Shown here piece by piece: positions 35,001-41,995 of a stretch of DNA of 64,000 nucleotides. The DNA is from Kiritimatiellia bacterium (lineage in GTDB: Bacteria > Verrucomicrobiota > Kiritimatiellia > PWTM01): assembly GCA_026417735.1 (NCBI GenBank), contig JAOACR010000009.1, forward strand, positions 265,641 through 329,640, given 5' to 3'. The translations under genes were made by a program, and so were the position numbers. The notes under the pieces were generated by a model that was not told the origin of the DNA, did no database searches, and saw only the letters and a list, made by a program, of their open reading frames with translations. How positions within the stretch are numbered: the first letter of the stretch is position 1; each line of letters starts with the position of its first letter.

Positions 35001-35373
35001 GCCGAAACAGTGTGGACTCGCTCAACACCGGCCGGCCGTGCGCCGCGGATTGCAGCTGCGACTCGCTCACCAGCCTCACCAGCGAGAGCCACCCTTCGGC
35101 GGTCTCCGCGATCACCACCAGATCCGGCCCCGTCGCGCCGGCGGCCAGCGCGGCGCGTGGCGCCATTTCGAACTCGACGCCGAAGATCGGCCGCAGCCCC
35201 TGACGGCGTGCCTCGCGCATGAACAGCGGCGCCGCATGCAGCGACGCCGCGTCGGTCATCGCGACCGCGGGCATGCCGGCGTCAGCGACCGCGACCATCA
35301 GCTCCGGAATCCGTACGAGGCTGTCCAGCAGACTGTATTCGGTGTGGACGTGGAGATGGACGAACCCCGACAT
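32023..35373 (-). CDS. DnaE-like DNA polymerase III alpha homologue with degenerate active site
   Basis: An uninterrupted 1,116-residue frame with the full DnaE layout: PHP-like N-terminus ('HLHVHTEYSLLDS', 'FGVEFEM'), palm, fingers ('TGGMLLYEEQAVQVL'), and a C-terminal part. The polymerase motifs are broken. The PDFDIDF motif that holds the two catalytic aspartates reads PELSLDV (Glu402, Ser404), GPGRGSAAGS reads TPSRAAAASS, KFDFLGL around the third Asp reads RTDVPAS (Asp553 kept), HAGGVVI reads HPTALVL, and FNKSHS reads SLARGA. The PHP site has also lost TDH (reads TDA). It is therefore very unlikely to polymerise DNA. Intact length argues for a retained non-catalytic role. It starts 18 bases after a CPBP protease gene. 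A normal DnaE must exist elsewhere. Confidence 0.85.
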   Translation of the reverse strand: MSGFVHLHVHTEYSLLDSLVRIPELMVAVADAGMPAVAMTDAASLHAAPLFMREARRQGLRPIFGVEFEMAPRAALAAGATGPDLVVIAETAEGWLSLVRLVSESQLQSAAHGRPVLSESTLFRHTQGLILLTGGNNGEISRLCRAGRAKEAVETLRRLSEAFGRDQVFVELQNQRLAGQAELIASLREVARQASVRCVATNNVHYLRRDQAEAHRCLRCVRRGIARAEDGTSYSSEFYLKGPEEMAAAFADAPEALETTIEIAQRCQLNPWPPDTSRFPRYRPPDGAAVGGSADELRRLAWAGFRRRWAAVVASPTRTAAAERRLDREIEAAIRARVANYLLVHADLVRAARERGLAVTPSRAAAASSLLAWSLELTDVLALRWDLPPERFLNPDHPALPELSLDVAPHHRASLMALVRERYGEDCVVHAGTRVVFGARSAVREVARVLGVPADQVEELIAILGDTVRSEPRLDRADVRDRLLARAGRWSELVHFAAMFEGLPRTWAAHPTALVLADSPVGSIVPLYRTADGDAVTQFEVRDLPRFGLVRTDVPASRTAALLGEAGAALRASSPEQAGAFERVDGREVDVAQLIRRGDVAGIPGLELPAVAERCRKWGARRVEDLAPWLAILAAESSALAAELEAALEGRRPPERVDASVQPLLAPTGGMLLYEEQAVQVLQRLARLPPEFADLARRAESARDEELRRRVWKQVRNGARGRGLPDREIEAVWAAVLDCFHRRVSLARGAVLATHAWRAAWLKAREPLVFYAAALAAEAGDPERARPLLREVIARGVPLLGPDANESMVTPRATAGAIRLGWISIRGVRPEAAAMWVAEREQRGPFRDLADFAQRLAGVALGRNTLAHLVRAGAFDSFGAPRAQLLAELDAIWTAASAARDVRHGQTLLFNETCATGSPPSLTDVLADRWAAERELLGVVISPHPLRPWEWWLRTAVPAQGESDGMSLATGVPLRVADELAPGVTLDMFDGVEQIGIPPGWLPTTAWPAEPVVVPVRRERGGLTAVGRWWPLEAAVRRVVEVCVSVPAGGEGSLLHELVAAARAHPGPTPLRLLGAPLRSARPPPVGVGASLVRALERCAGPRSVRLVVDLSERRT

Positions 35374-35391
35374 CGCGGCCGGCTCCGCCGC

Positions 35392-36264
35392 CTACCAGAA
35401 CCACCACGCGTCCGCCCGTAGCACATGAAGGCCGAGGAGAAAGTTCGTGAGTCCGTGCGCAAACACCGCCGGCCAGATCCGGCCGCTGCGCAGCACCAGC
35501 ACGCCGTACACCAGGCCGGTCAACACCCCCGCGAACCACTCGGTGTGCTCCAGGCCAAACAGGACGGCAACCACCAGGAACATCGGCACGTCGCGATGGG
35601 CCAATGAGACCGAACGGAAGTCCCGCGCGCACAGCCACCGGTAGAGGAAACCCCGCCAGAAGAACTCCTCCGCCGTCGCGATGACCACCGAGGTGCCCAG
35701 CATGTGGATCCCGAATGCGATCCAGCCGGTCCGCGCCGGCAGATAGGGGTAGCTGCTCATCGGGGCACGCAACCGGCCAAATCCCCCCGGCAGCGGGCCG
35801 ACCAGATAGCGTTCGTACCACTCGGCGATCCGTGGCGCCAGCGCGCGGAACGCGTCGCTCTCAAAACCCACCCACAACACGAACACGCCGAGCCCCGCGG
35901 CGACCGCCCACGGAAGGTCGCGCCAGCCAGGCCGCTCGTACCACCGCCACGGGCGCGTCCCCAGCAGCATCGCGCCCGCCAGCAGCGTGCGCAACGTGTA
36001 GTTGGCCGCGGACGGCTCGCTGGCGCCATACATCACGGTCAACCACGTCGCAAACGGGCCGATGTGCGCCCACGTCGCGGCGTCCCGCCAGGGCCGCTGC
36101 CACGCGAGCGCGCCGACCGCCGCCGCCAGCCCGGCCAGCCGAGCCCACCAGGCATCGTCGCCCAGCAGATGCGCGACGAACAGAAACAGCACAAACGGCA
36201 GCAGGTGTGCCCACCCCGGCACCGGCGCGGTCACGGTCTCCCCGCGGGTTGCAACCTCACCCAT
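35392..36264 (-). CDS. CPBP-family intramembrane protease (exosortase-associated CAAX-protease type)
   Basis: A 290-residue protein with eight or so membrane helices. The CPBP/Abi motifs are in order: 'ATAEEFFWRGFLYRWL' (EExxxR), 'VLFGLEHTEWFAGVLTGLVYG' (FxxxH) and 'PAVFAHGLTNFLLG' (HxxxN). The overall sequence resembles the CAAX prenyl protease-related group found in genomes with exosortase/PEP-CTERM sorting. It may process membrane or sorted proteins. The start ATG 36264 was chosen from a leaderless promoter; 45 in-frame codons upstream are low-complexity. The stop is 18 bases before the dnaE-like gene, so the two are co-transcribed. Confidence 0.82.
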   Translation of the reverse strand: MGEVATRGETVTAPVPGWAHLLPFVLFLFVAHLLGDDAWWARLAGLAAAVGALAWQRPWRDAATWAHIGPFATWLTVMYGASEPSAANYTLRTLLAGAMLLGTRPWRWYERPGWRDLPWAVAAGLGVFVLWVGFESDAFRALAPRIAEWYERYLVGPLPGGFGRLRAPMSSYPYLPARTGWIAFGIHMLGTSVVIATAEEFFWRGFLYRWLCARDFRSVSLAHRDVPMFLVVAVLFGLEHTEWFAGVLTGLVYGVLVLRSGRIWPAVFAHGLTNFLLGLHVLRADAWWFW

Positions 36265-36270
36265 GCGCCC

Positions 36271-36298
36271 ACCATAAACGTTCGCGGTGATTTGCCAA
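36271..36298 (-). promoter_or_regulatory. Promoter of CPBP protease/dnaE-like operon (leaderless type)
   Basis: On the minus strand TTGGCA (36298-36293) and TATGGT (36276-36271) are 16 bases apart. The -10 ends six bases before ATG 36264, predicting that transcription starts at the start codon. Confidence 0.6.
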
Positions 36299-36434
36299 GC
36301 TGCACCACCCGCTGCGGCCGACGGCCCGCCGCAAGGGGCACGACCGCGCCGCGCCCCCACTGCCCCGCTGGTCGTGCCGCCGGTTGCGAGCGCGCCCAAC
36401 CCGCTGCCGGTGTGCGTTCGCGTGCCGCCGCGGA

Positions 36435-36440
36435 TATACT
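36435..36440 (+). promoter_or_regulatory. -10 box upstream of purL
   Basis: TATACT lies 24 bases before the GTG start of purL; a convincing -35 is not seen. A purine-rich stretch (GAGAG) before the GTG could serve as ribosome site, so unlike several neighbours this message would have a short leader. Confidence 0.35.
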
Positions 36441-36464
36441 GCAGCGACTCCGAGAGAGCCCGAC

Positions 36465-39458
36465 GTGAGCTTCCGCATAGAAATCGGCCTGCGGCGAGGC
36501 CTGCGCGATCCGCGCGGCGAACGGGCGGCGCGCCTCGCGCGCGAGTTCCTCCGCCTGCCCGTCCGCCGCATCGTCACGCGCGATGTCTACCTCGTCGCGG
36601 ACGACGTATCGGCCGCTCTGCAGCAGCGCGTCGCGCAGGAGTTCGCAGATCCCGTCACCGCCCGCGCCGCGGTCGGACGCCTTCCACCGCCCCCGTTCGA
36701 CTGGCTCATCGAAATCGGCCTGCGGCCCGGCGTCACCGACAACGTCGGCCAAACCGCGCGCACCGTGCTGGCAGATGTGCTGGACCGCTCGACCTCCGAG
36801 GTGGGGCCCGTGTTCAGCGCCACGCAGTACTTCGTATCCGGAGAGGATCTCCGCCGCGAGCACGCCGAGCGCCTTGCGCGGGACCTGCTGGCCAACGAAC
36901 TGATTCAGACTGTCCGCATCTACTCGCCCGAGGAGTGGCGCGCAGCTCCTCCCGCCGCGGAGCTGCCACTGGTTCGCGACCCGCACCAGCCGACCGTCCG
37001 CGAAATCTCGCTCGAGGTCTCTGACGAAGAGTTGCTGCGAATCAGCCGCGAGGGCATTTTGTCCCTCAGCCTCGCGGAAATGCGCGCCATCCGCGACCAT
37101 TACCGGCGGCCGGACGTCCGCGCCGCGCGCGCGCAACTGGGGCTGCCGGCGGACCGTCCCACCGATGTCGAGCTCGAATGCCTCGCACAAACGTGGTCCG
37201 AGCACTGCAAACACAAAATTTTCGCCGCGCGAGTGTTCTACGAGGAGACGCCCGGTCGCGTCGAAATGATTGACTCCCTCTTCGACACGTTCATTCGGCG
37301 CGCGACCACCGAGATCGCCCGCCGCCGCGACTGGCTCGTGTCCGTCTTCCGCGACAACGCGGGCATCATCCGCTTCAACGAGCGCTGGCTGGTCGCCTAC
37401 AAGGTGGAAACGCACAACAGTCCCTCCGCGCTCGATCCGTACGGCGGCGCGATCACCGGCATTGTCGGCGTGAACCGTGACCCGATGGGTACGGGGCTGG
37501 GCTGCGAGTTGCTCGCGAACACGTGGGGCTATTGTTTCGCCTCGCCGTTCTACGAGGGCGAGGTGCCGGCCGGTCTGATGCACCCACGCCGCATCCGCGA
37601 CGGGGTGCATCGCGGTGTGGTGGATGGCGGCAACCAGAGCGGCATCCCCTGGGCGCGAGGTTTTGAACGCTTCGACGAGCGCTTTCTCGGCAAGCCGCTG
37701 GTCTTCTGCGGGACGGTTGGGCGGTTGCCGCACGTCGTGGCGGGCCGCCCTGCCCACGAAAAAGAAATTCGACCCGGCGACGTCATCGTGATGGCGGGCG
37801 GACGGATCGGCAAGGACGGCATCCACGGCGCAACGTTTTCCTCGGAAGAGCTCCGGCACGAGTCGCCCGCCCAAGCGGTGCAGATCGGCGACGCGTTCAC
37901 GCAGCGCAAACTCTACGAGTTCCTGATCGAAGCGCGGGACCGCGGCCTGTACCGCGCGATCACCGACAACGGCGCCGGCGGCCTCAGCTCGTCGATCGGC
38001 GAGATGTGCACGCTCAGCGGTGGCGCCGACCTTGAACTGGCCCGCGCGCCGCTCAAGTATGCGGGACTGGATCCGTGGGAGATCCTGCTCAGCGAGGCGC
38101 AGGAGCGCATGAGCCTGGCAGTGCCCCCCGAGCGGCTTGACGAGCTGCTCGAGCTCGCGCGCCGCCGTGATGTCGAGGCGACCGCGCTGGGCACCTTCAC
38201 CGACTCCGGCGCGTTCGTGGTCCGCTACCACGGACGGGTGGTGGGACGGCTGGACCTGGAGTTCCTGCACCGCGGCTGCCCGCGCATGGAGCTGCGCGCA
38301 CGCTGGTCGCCGCCGAGCGTGCCGCCACCCTGTCCGCTGCGACCGGGTCCGCGGAACCGTGTACTACTGGAACTGCTCGCCTCGCTCAACATCGCCTCGA
38401 AAGAGTGGAGCGCGCGCTCCTACGACGGCGAGGTAAAGGGCCTCAGCGTCGGCAAGCCGTTCGTCGGACGGCGCTCGGACGTGCCCGCGGACGCAACGGT
38501 GATGCGGATCGAGCACGGCTCTCACGAGGGGATCGTGCTCGCGGAGGGCATCAACCCCTTCTACTCCGACCTCGACACCTACGCGATGGTCGCGTCGGTG
38601 GTGGACGAAGCGGTCCGTCGTGCGATCAGCGTCGGCGGCACGCTCGCGCACCTGGCCGGGCTCGACAATTTCTGCTGGCCCGACCCGGTACCGTCCGCGA
38701 CGAACCCGGATGCGGAGTACAAAATGGCGCAGCTGGTGCGCGCGAACCGCGCCCTCTACGACGTCACCACCGCCTACGGCGTGCCCTGCATCTCGGGCAA
38801 GGACAGCATGAAAAATGATTCGATCCGGGGGGGCCGGCGGATTTCCATCCCGCCGACGGTGCTGTTTTCAGTGATCGGCCGCATTGCGGATGTCCGGCGA
38901 ATTGTCACGATGGACTTCAAACGCCCGGGCGACCGTATCGCGGTGGCCGGTCTCACGCGCGATGAGCTGGGCGCTTCAGAATTTCATCGCTGGCTCGCCG
39001 CCCGCCGCGGCACGCCGGGCGCCTTCGGCGGACGCGTACCGTGCCCGGAACCGGCCAGCGCGCTGAAGCTGTACGCGGCGATGGAGCGGGCGATCGCCGC
39101 CGGCCTGCTGCACTCCTCACACACGCCCACGCTCGGCGGGCTGGCGATCGCGTTCGCCTGGGCGGCGATCGGGGGCGACGTCGGCGCGGTCGTGGACCTC
39201 GCGATGGTGCCAACGGAAGCCGGTCTTGGCGACGACGCGCGGCTCTTCTCCGAAAGTCCGGCCCGATTCGTGCTCACAGCGCCCGCGGATCGTGCGGCGG
39301 AGCTCGAGGCGATCTTCCGGGGAGTGCCCTTCGCCTGGGTCGGTGAGGTGACCGCCGAGCCACAACTCCGCGTCCGCGGTGTCGGCGGCCGCCAGATCGT
39401 GAACCTTCCGGTCGCGAAAATGCGGCGGGTCTGGCAGCGAACGTTCGACCGGATGTAG
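36465..39458 (+). CDS. purL: Phosphoribosylformylglycinamidine synthase, PurS-PurL fusion
   Basis: About 997 residues from GTG 36465. The first 170 residues contain two PurS-like repeats ('RIEIGLRRGLRDPRGERAA' and 'LIEIGLRPGVTDNVGQTAR'), followed by the PurL synthetase body with 'TWSEHCKHKIF', 'KVETHNSPSALDPYGG' (Glu315-Thr-His317-Asn), 'TDNGAGGLSSSIGEM' and a second half with 'GKDSMKND' and 'SHTPTLGGLAIA'. It makes FGAM from FGAR using ATP and ammonia in purine synthesis. There is no C-terminal glutaminase domain, so a separate PurQ is needed and is not in this window. The usual ETHNHP motif reads ETHNSP, a variant I believe is shared with other PurS-PurL fusions. Confidence 0.9.
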   Translation: MSFRIEIGLRRGLRDPRGERAARLAREFLRLPVRRIVTRDVYLVADDVSAALQQRVAQEFADPVTARAAVGRLPPPPFDWLIEIGLRPGVTDNVGQTARTVLADVLDRSTSEVGPVFSATQYFVSGEDLRREHAERLARDLLANELIQTVRIYSPEEWRAAPPAAELPLVRDPHQPTVREISLEVSDEELLRISREGILSLSLAEMRAIRDHYRRPDVRAARAQLGLPADRPTDVELECLAQTWSEHCKHKIFAARVFYEETPGRVEMIDSLFDTFIRRATTEIARRRDWLVSVFRDNAGIIRFNERWLVAYKVETHNSPSALDPYGGAITGIVGVNRDPMGTGLGCELLANTWGYCFASPFYEGEVPAGLMHPRRIRDGVHRGVVDGGNQSGIPWARGFERFDERFLGKPLVFCGTVGRLPHVVAGRPAHEKEIRPGDVIVMAGGRIGKDGIHGATFSSEELRHESPAQAVQIGDAFTQRKLYEFLIEARDRGLYRAITDNGAGGLSSSIGEMCTLSGGADLELARAPLKYAGLDPWEILLSEAQERMSLAVPPERLDELLELARRRDVEATALGTFTDSGAFVVRYHGRVVGRLDLEFLHRGCPRMELRARWSPPSVPPPCPLRPGPRNRVLLELLASLNIASKEWSARSYDGEVKGLSVGKPFVGRRSDVPADATVMRIEHGSHEGIVLAEGINPFYSDLDTYAMVASVVDEAVRRAISVGGTLAHLAGLDNFCWPDPVPSATNPDAEYKMAQLVRANRALYDVTTAYGVPCISGKDSMKNDSIRGGRRISIPPTVLFSVIGRIADVRRIVTMDFKRPGDRIAVAGLTRDELGASEFHRWLAARRGTPGAFGGRVPCPEPASALKLYAAMERAIAAGLLHSSHTPTLGGLAIAFAWAAIGGDVGAVVDLAMVPTEAGLGDDARLFSESPARFVLTAPADRAAELEAIFRGVPFAWVGEVTAEPQLRVRGVGGRQIVNLPVAKMRRVWQRTFDRM

Positions 39459-39483
39459 GCGGCGCTGAGGTCGGAGGACGACA

Positions 39484-40344
39484 ATGGGCAGATGGCTGGA
39501 TCGGGTGCGGTTGCTGAATCAACCGCTGCACATGGTGCTGCTCGCGTTGGTCGTCCAGTGCGTCGGATCGGCGCGCGCACGAGAACGTTTCGGGCTGCTG
39601 ACCGGGCGGCCGATGTATGCGTACGGACTTTTCCGGGCGGCCGATCTGGCGCGCTGGTGTGGGTGCGGGCGGGTCACCGCGGTGGAGTTCGGCGTCGCCA
39701 GCGGCAGCGGCCTGCTCGCGATGGTCGAGGCCGCCGAGCACGTGCGGCGGGAGACCGGCGTGGAGGTCCGAGTGGTCGGCTTCGATACCGCCGAGGGGCT
39801 GCCGCCACCGCGCGACCACCGCGACCATCCCGAGCTCTGGAGCGAAGGCGACTTTGCGATGCCCGATCACGCGGACCTGCGCGCGCGGCTTCACGGCCGG
39901 GCCGAACTGATCCTTGGCAATATCACGGACACGGTCGGCTCGTTCGTGCGCACGCTCACCCCCGAGTGCCCGCTCGGATTCGTCTCGGTGGATGTCGACC
40001 TCTACAGCTCCACCGTTCCCGCGTTGCGGGTCTTTGAGGCCGACGACCCGGCGGTATACCTGCCGGCCGTCAGCGTGTACCTCGACGACGTCGCGATGTT
40101 CACCGCGAACCGGTGGTGCGGCGAGCTGGCCGCGATCGAAGAGTTCAACGAGGCGCATGACCTGCGAAAGTTCGATCTGGACCGCACGCTGCCCGGCCGC
40201 CGGCCGTATCCGCACCTGAACTGGTACGCGCGCATGAGGGTGCTGCACGTGCTCGATCACCCCCGCCGCCGCCGGCCGGAGCCCCGCCGCGGACTCGCGC
40301 TGGAGGAGGACCAGCGGCGGTTGCGCGAGTTCGGTTTGATGTGA
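39484..40344 (+). CDS. TylF-like class I SAM-dependent methyltransferase
   Basis: A 286-residue protein with GGAGG seven bases before the ATG. 'VTAVEFGVASGSGLLAMVEAAE' is the SAM-binding glycine motif, 'VVGFDTAEGLPPP' the acidic loop, and 'VSVDVDLYSSTVPAL' followed by 'VYLDDVAMF' the metal and catalytic region of TylF/macrocin O-methyltransferase-like proteins. It probably methylates a sugar hydroxyl on a polysaccharide or glycoconjugate. It follows purL by 25 bases, which may only reflect shared transcription. Confidence 0.75.
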   Translation: MGRWLDRVRLLNQPLHMVLLALVVQCVGSARARERFGLLTGRPMYAYGLFRAADLARWCGCGRVTAVEFGVASGSGLLAMVEAAEHVRRETGVEVRVVGFDTAEGLPPPRDHRDHPELWSEGDFAMPDHADLRARLHGRAELILGNITDTVGSFVRTLTPECPLGFVSVDVDLYSSTVPALRVFEADDPAVYLPAVSVYLDDVAMFTANRWCGELAAIEEFNEAHDLRKFDLDRTLPGRRPYPHLNWYARMRVLHVLDHPRRRRPEPRRGLALEEDQRRLREFGLM

Positions 40345-40378
40345 GGCACGACGCACATCAGGATATCGTCGCCCCCGG

Positions 40379-40978
40379 ATGACCGCTGCCCCTCACGCGC
40401 AGGCTCGGCGCGCCGCCGCACCCACGATCACCACGCGACGCGGCGATCGCGGCACCACGCACCTGCCCGGCCACGGCAAACTCCCCAAGCACCATCCGCT
40501 CGTCGAGGCGCTCGGCGCGCTGGACGAGCTGGTCTGCGCGCTCGGTCTGGCCCGTGCAACGCCCGAGGCGCCGGCGGAGCTGCGGAACGAGCTGTTGCGA
40601 CTGCAACGGGAGTTGTTCCGGCTCGGCGCACAGCTCGCCGGTGCGCGCCGGGCCCGCACAGCCGCGGCGGCGCTACTGCGCCGCTGGACGCGCCGCGCGC
40701 AGGAGCTCGAGCAAACGGTCGCGTGGCCCGCGGGCTTCGTGCTGCCCGGCGCCACCTCGATCGGCGCCCATCTCGATAGCGCGCGCGCCGCCGCCCGCCG
40801 GCTCGAGCGGCGTGTCAGCGCGCTAGCTGCGGACGCTCCCCCCCCTGTCGCGATGAGCGCCGCGCTGAACCGGCTATCCGACTACCTCTGGCTGCTGGCG
40901 CGAGCCGTCGAACCGTTGCCGGACCTGCTCGACGAGCGCGCGCGTCGCCACACCCCGCCGACCTCCCCCTCGAGATGA
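40379..40978 (+). CDS. Cob(I)alamin adenosyltransferase, PduO type
   Basis: A 199-residue protein. The N-terminal ATP site 'TITTRRGDRGTTHLPGHGKLPKHHP' and the helix 'VEALGALDELVCALGLAR' match PduO/MMAB enzymes, and the C-terminal part reads 'FVLPGATSIGAHLDSARAAARRLERRV' then 'LNRLSDYLWLLAR'. It transfers the adenosyl group of ATP to cob(I)alamin to make adenosylcobalamin. Its stop overlaps the murB start (ATGA). The presence of B12 chemistry is consistent with the B12-type radical SAM gene near the right end, though they are not linked. Confidence 0.85.
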   Translation: MTAAPHAQARRAAAPTITTRRGDRGTTHLPGHGKLPKHHPLVEALGALDELVCALGLARATPEAPAELRNELLRLQRELFRLGAQLAGARRARTAAAALLRRWTRRAQELEQTVAWPAGFVLPGATSIGAHLDSARAAARRLERRVSALAADAPPPVAMSAALNRLSDYLWLLARAVEPLPDLLDERARRHTPPTSPSR

Positions 40979-41961
40979 ACCGCCCCCGCGATCCGCTTCC
41001 TCCGTGGGCGGCCGCCACCTCCTCGCTGGCCGGTATTACGATCGATTGGGACGCCCCTCTCGCCCGCTGGACAACGTTCCAGCTGGGCGGACCCTGTACG
41101 GCACTGGTCCACTGCACCTCGCCGGAACCGCTACCGGAGCTGCTGGCGATCTTCGCGGCGCACCGGGTCCGCTGGCGCTTGCTCGGCGGCGGCTCGAACC
41201 TGCTGGTCGCCGACGAGGGGATCCCCGAGGTGGTCCTGCGGTTCGCCGACGGCCCGTTGAACCTCCGGCGGGACGGCGACGTGCTCGACGTCCCCGCCCA
41301 TGCCGGGCTCGACGACCTGGCCGCGCAGTGCGCACGCTTGGGCTGGGACGGTTTCGTGTTTGCGAACGGCATTCCCGGAACCATCGGCGGAGCGATCGCG
41401 GGCAATGCGGGCGCGTTCGGCGACGACATCGGCTCCCGCGTCTGCTCGCTCATGATCGCAGACCCGGCCGGTCGCGTGCACGAAATCGGCCCCGCTCAGT
41501 GCGGTTTCCGCTATCGCCACAGCGCGCTCGCCGAGACCGGCTGGGTAATCTTGCGCGCGCGGCTCGCCGTTGCCGACGGTGACCCCGCTCGCTTGCAGGC
41601 CGAACGCGAGCGCATTCTCGCACTGCGACGCCAAAAACACCCAGACTGGCACATCCAGCCGACCGCAGGCAGTTTCTACCGCAACATCGAACCGACTTCT
41701 GCCGCAAAACAGCGTCAGGCCGCCGGCTGGTTTCTCGAACAGGCCGGTGCAAAAACTTTCCGGGAGGGCGGCGCGCGTGTGTTCGAACGCCACGCGAACA
41801 TCATCGTCGCCGACGGCCCCGGCTGTCGCGCCGCACACGTGCACCGGCTCGCGTTGCGCATGGCCGCCGCGGTGCGCGAGCGGTTTGGCATCGAACTGAT
41901 TCCCGAGGTTCGCCGATGGGGCGAGTTCGACCGGCCGGCGAGGGAGTGTGGCACACCATGA
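40975..41961 (+). CDS. murB: UDP-N-acetylenolpyruvoylglucosamine reductase
   Basis: A 328-residue flavoenzyme. FAD-binding motifs 'LLGGGSNLLVADEG' and 'NGIPGTIGGAIAGNAGAFGDDI' are clear; catalytic residues are seen in 'FRYRHS' (Arg), 'TAGSFYRNI' (Ser proton donor) and 'IELIPEVRRWG' (Glu). It reduces the enolpyruvyl group to make UDP-MurNAc, the second committed step of peptidoglycan synthesis. It is separate from the murG-murC cluster 15 kb away and is coupled to a cobalamin adenosyltransferase gene by ATGA overlap. Confidence 0.93.
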   Translation: MNRPRDPLPPWAAATSSLAGITIDWDAPLARWTTFQLGGPCTALVHCTSPEPLPELLAIFAAHRVRWRLLGGGSNLLVADEGIPEVVLRFADGPLNLRRDGDVLDVPAHAGLDDLAAQCARLGWDGFVFANGIPGTIGGAIAGNAGAFGDDIGSRVCSLMIADPAGRVHEIGPAQCGFRYRHSALAETGWVILRARLAVADGDPARLQAERERILALRRQKHPDWHIQPTAGSFYRNIEPTSAAKQRQAAGWFLEQAGAKTFREGGARVFERHANIIVADGPGCRAAHVHRLALRMAAAVRERFGIELIPEVRRWGEFDRPARECGTP

Positions 41962-41995
41962 CCGGTCGTGCGCCCCGACCGCGAAGCGGGAACGT

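Noticed and set aside
32023-35373. dnaE-like gene as a decaying pseudogene
   Set aside because: There are no internal stops or frameshifts over 3.3 kb and the domain order is complete; the changes are concentrated at active-site motifs, which fits a retained non-catalytic protein better than random decay.
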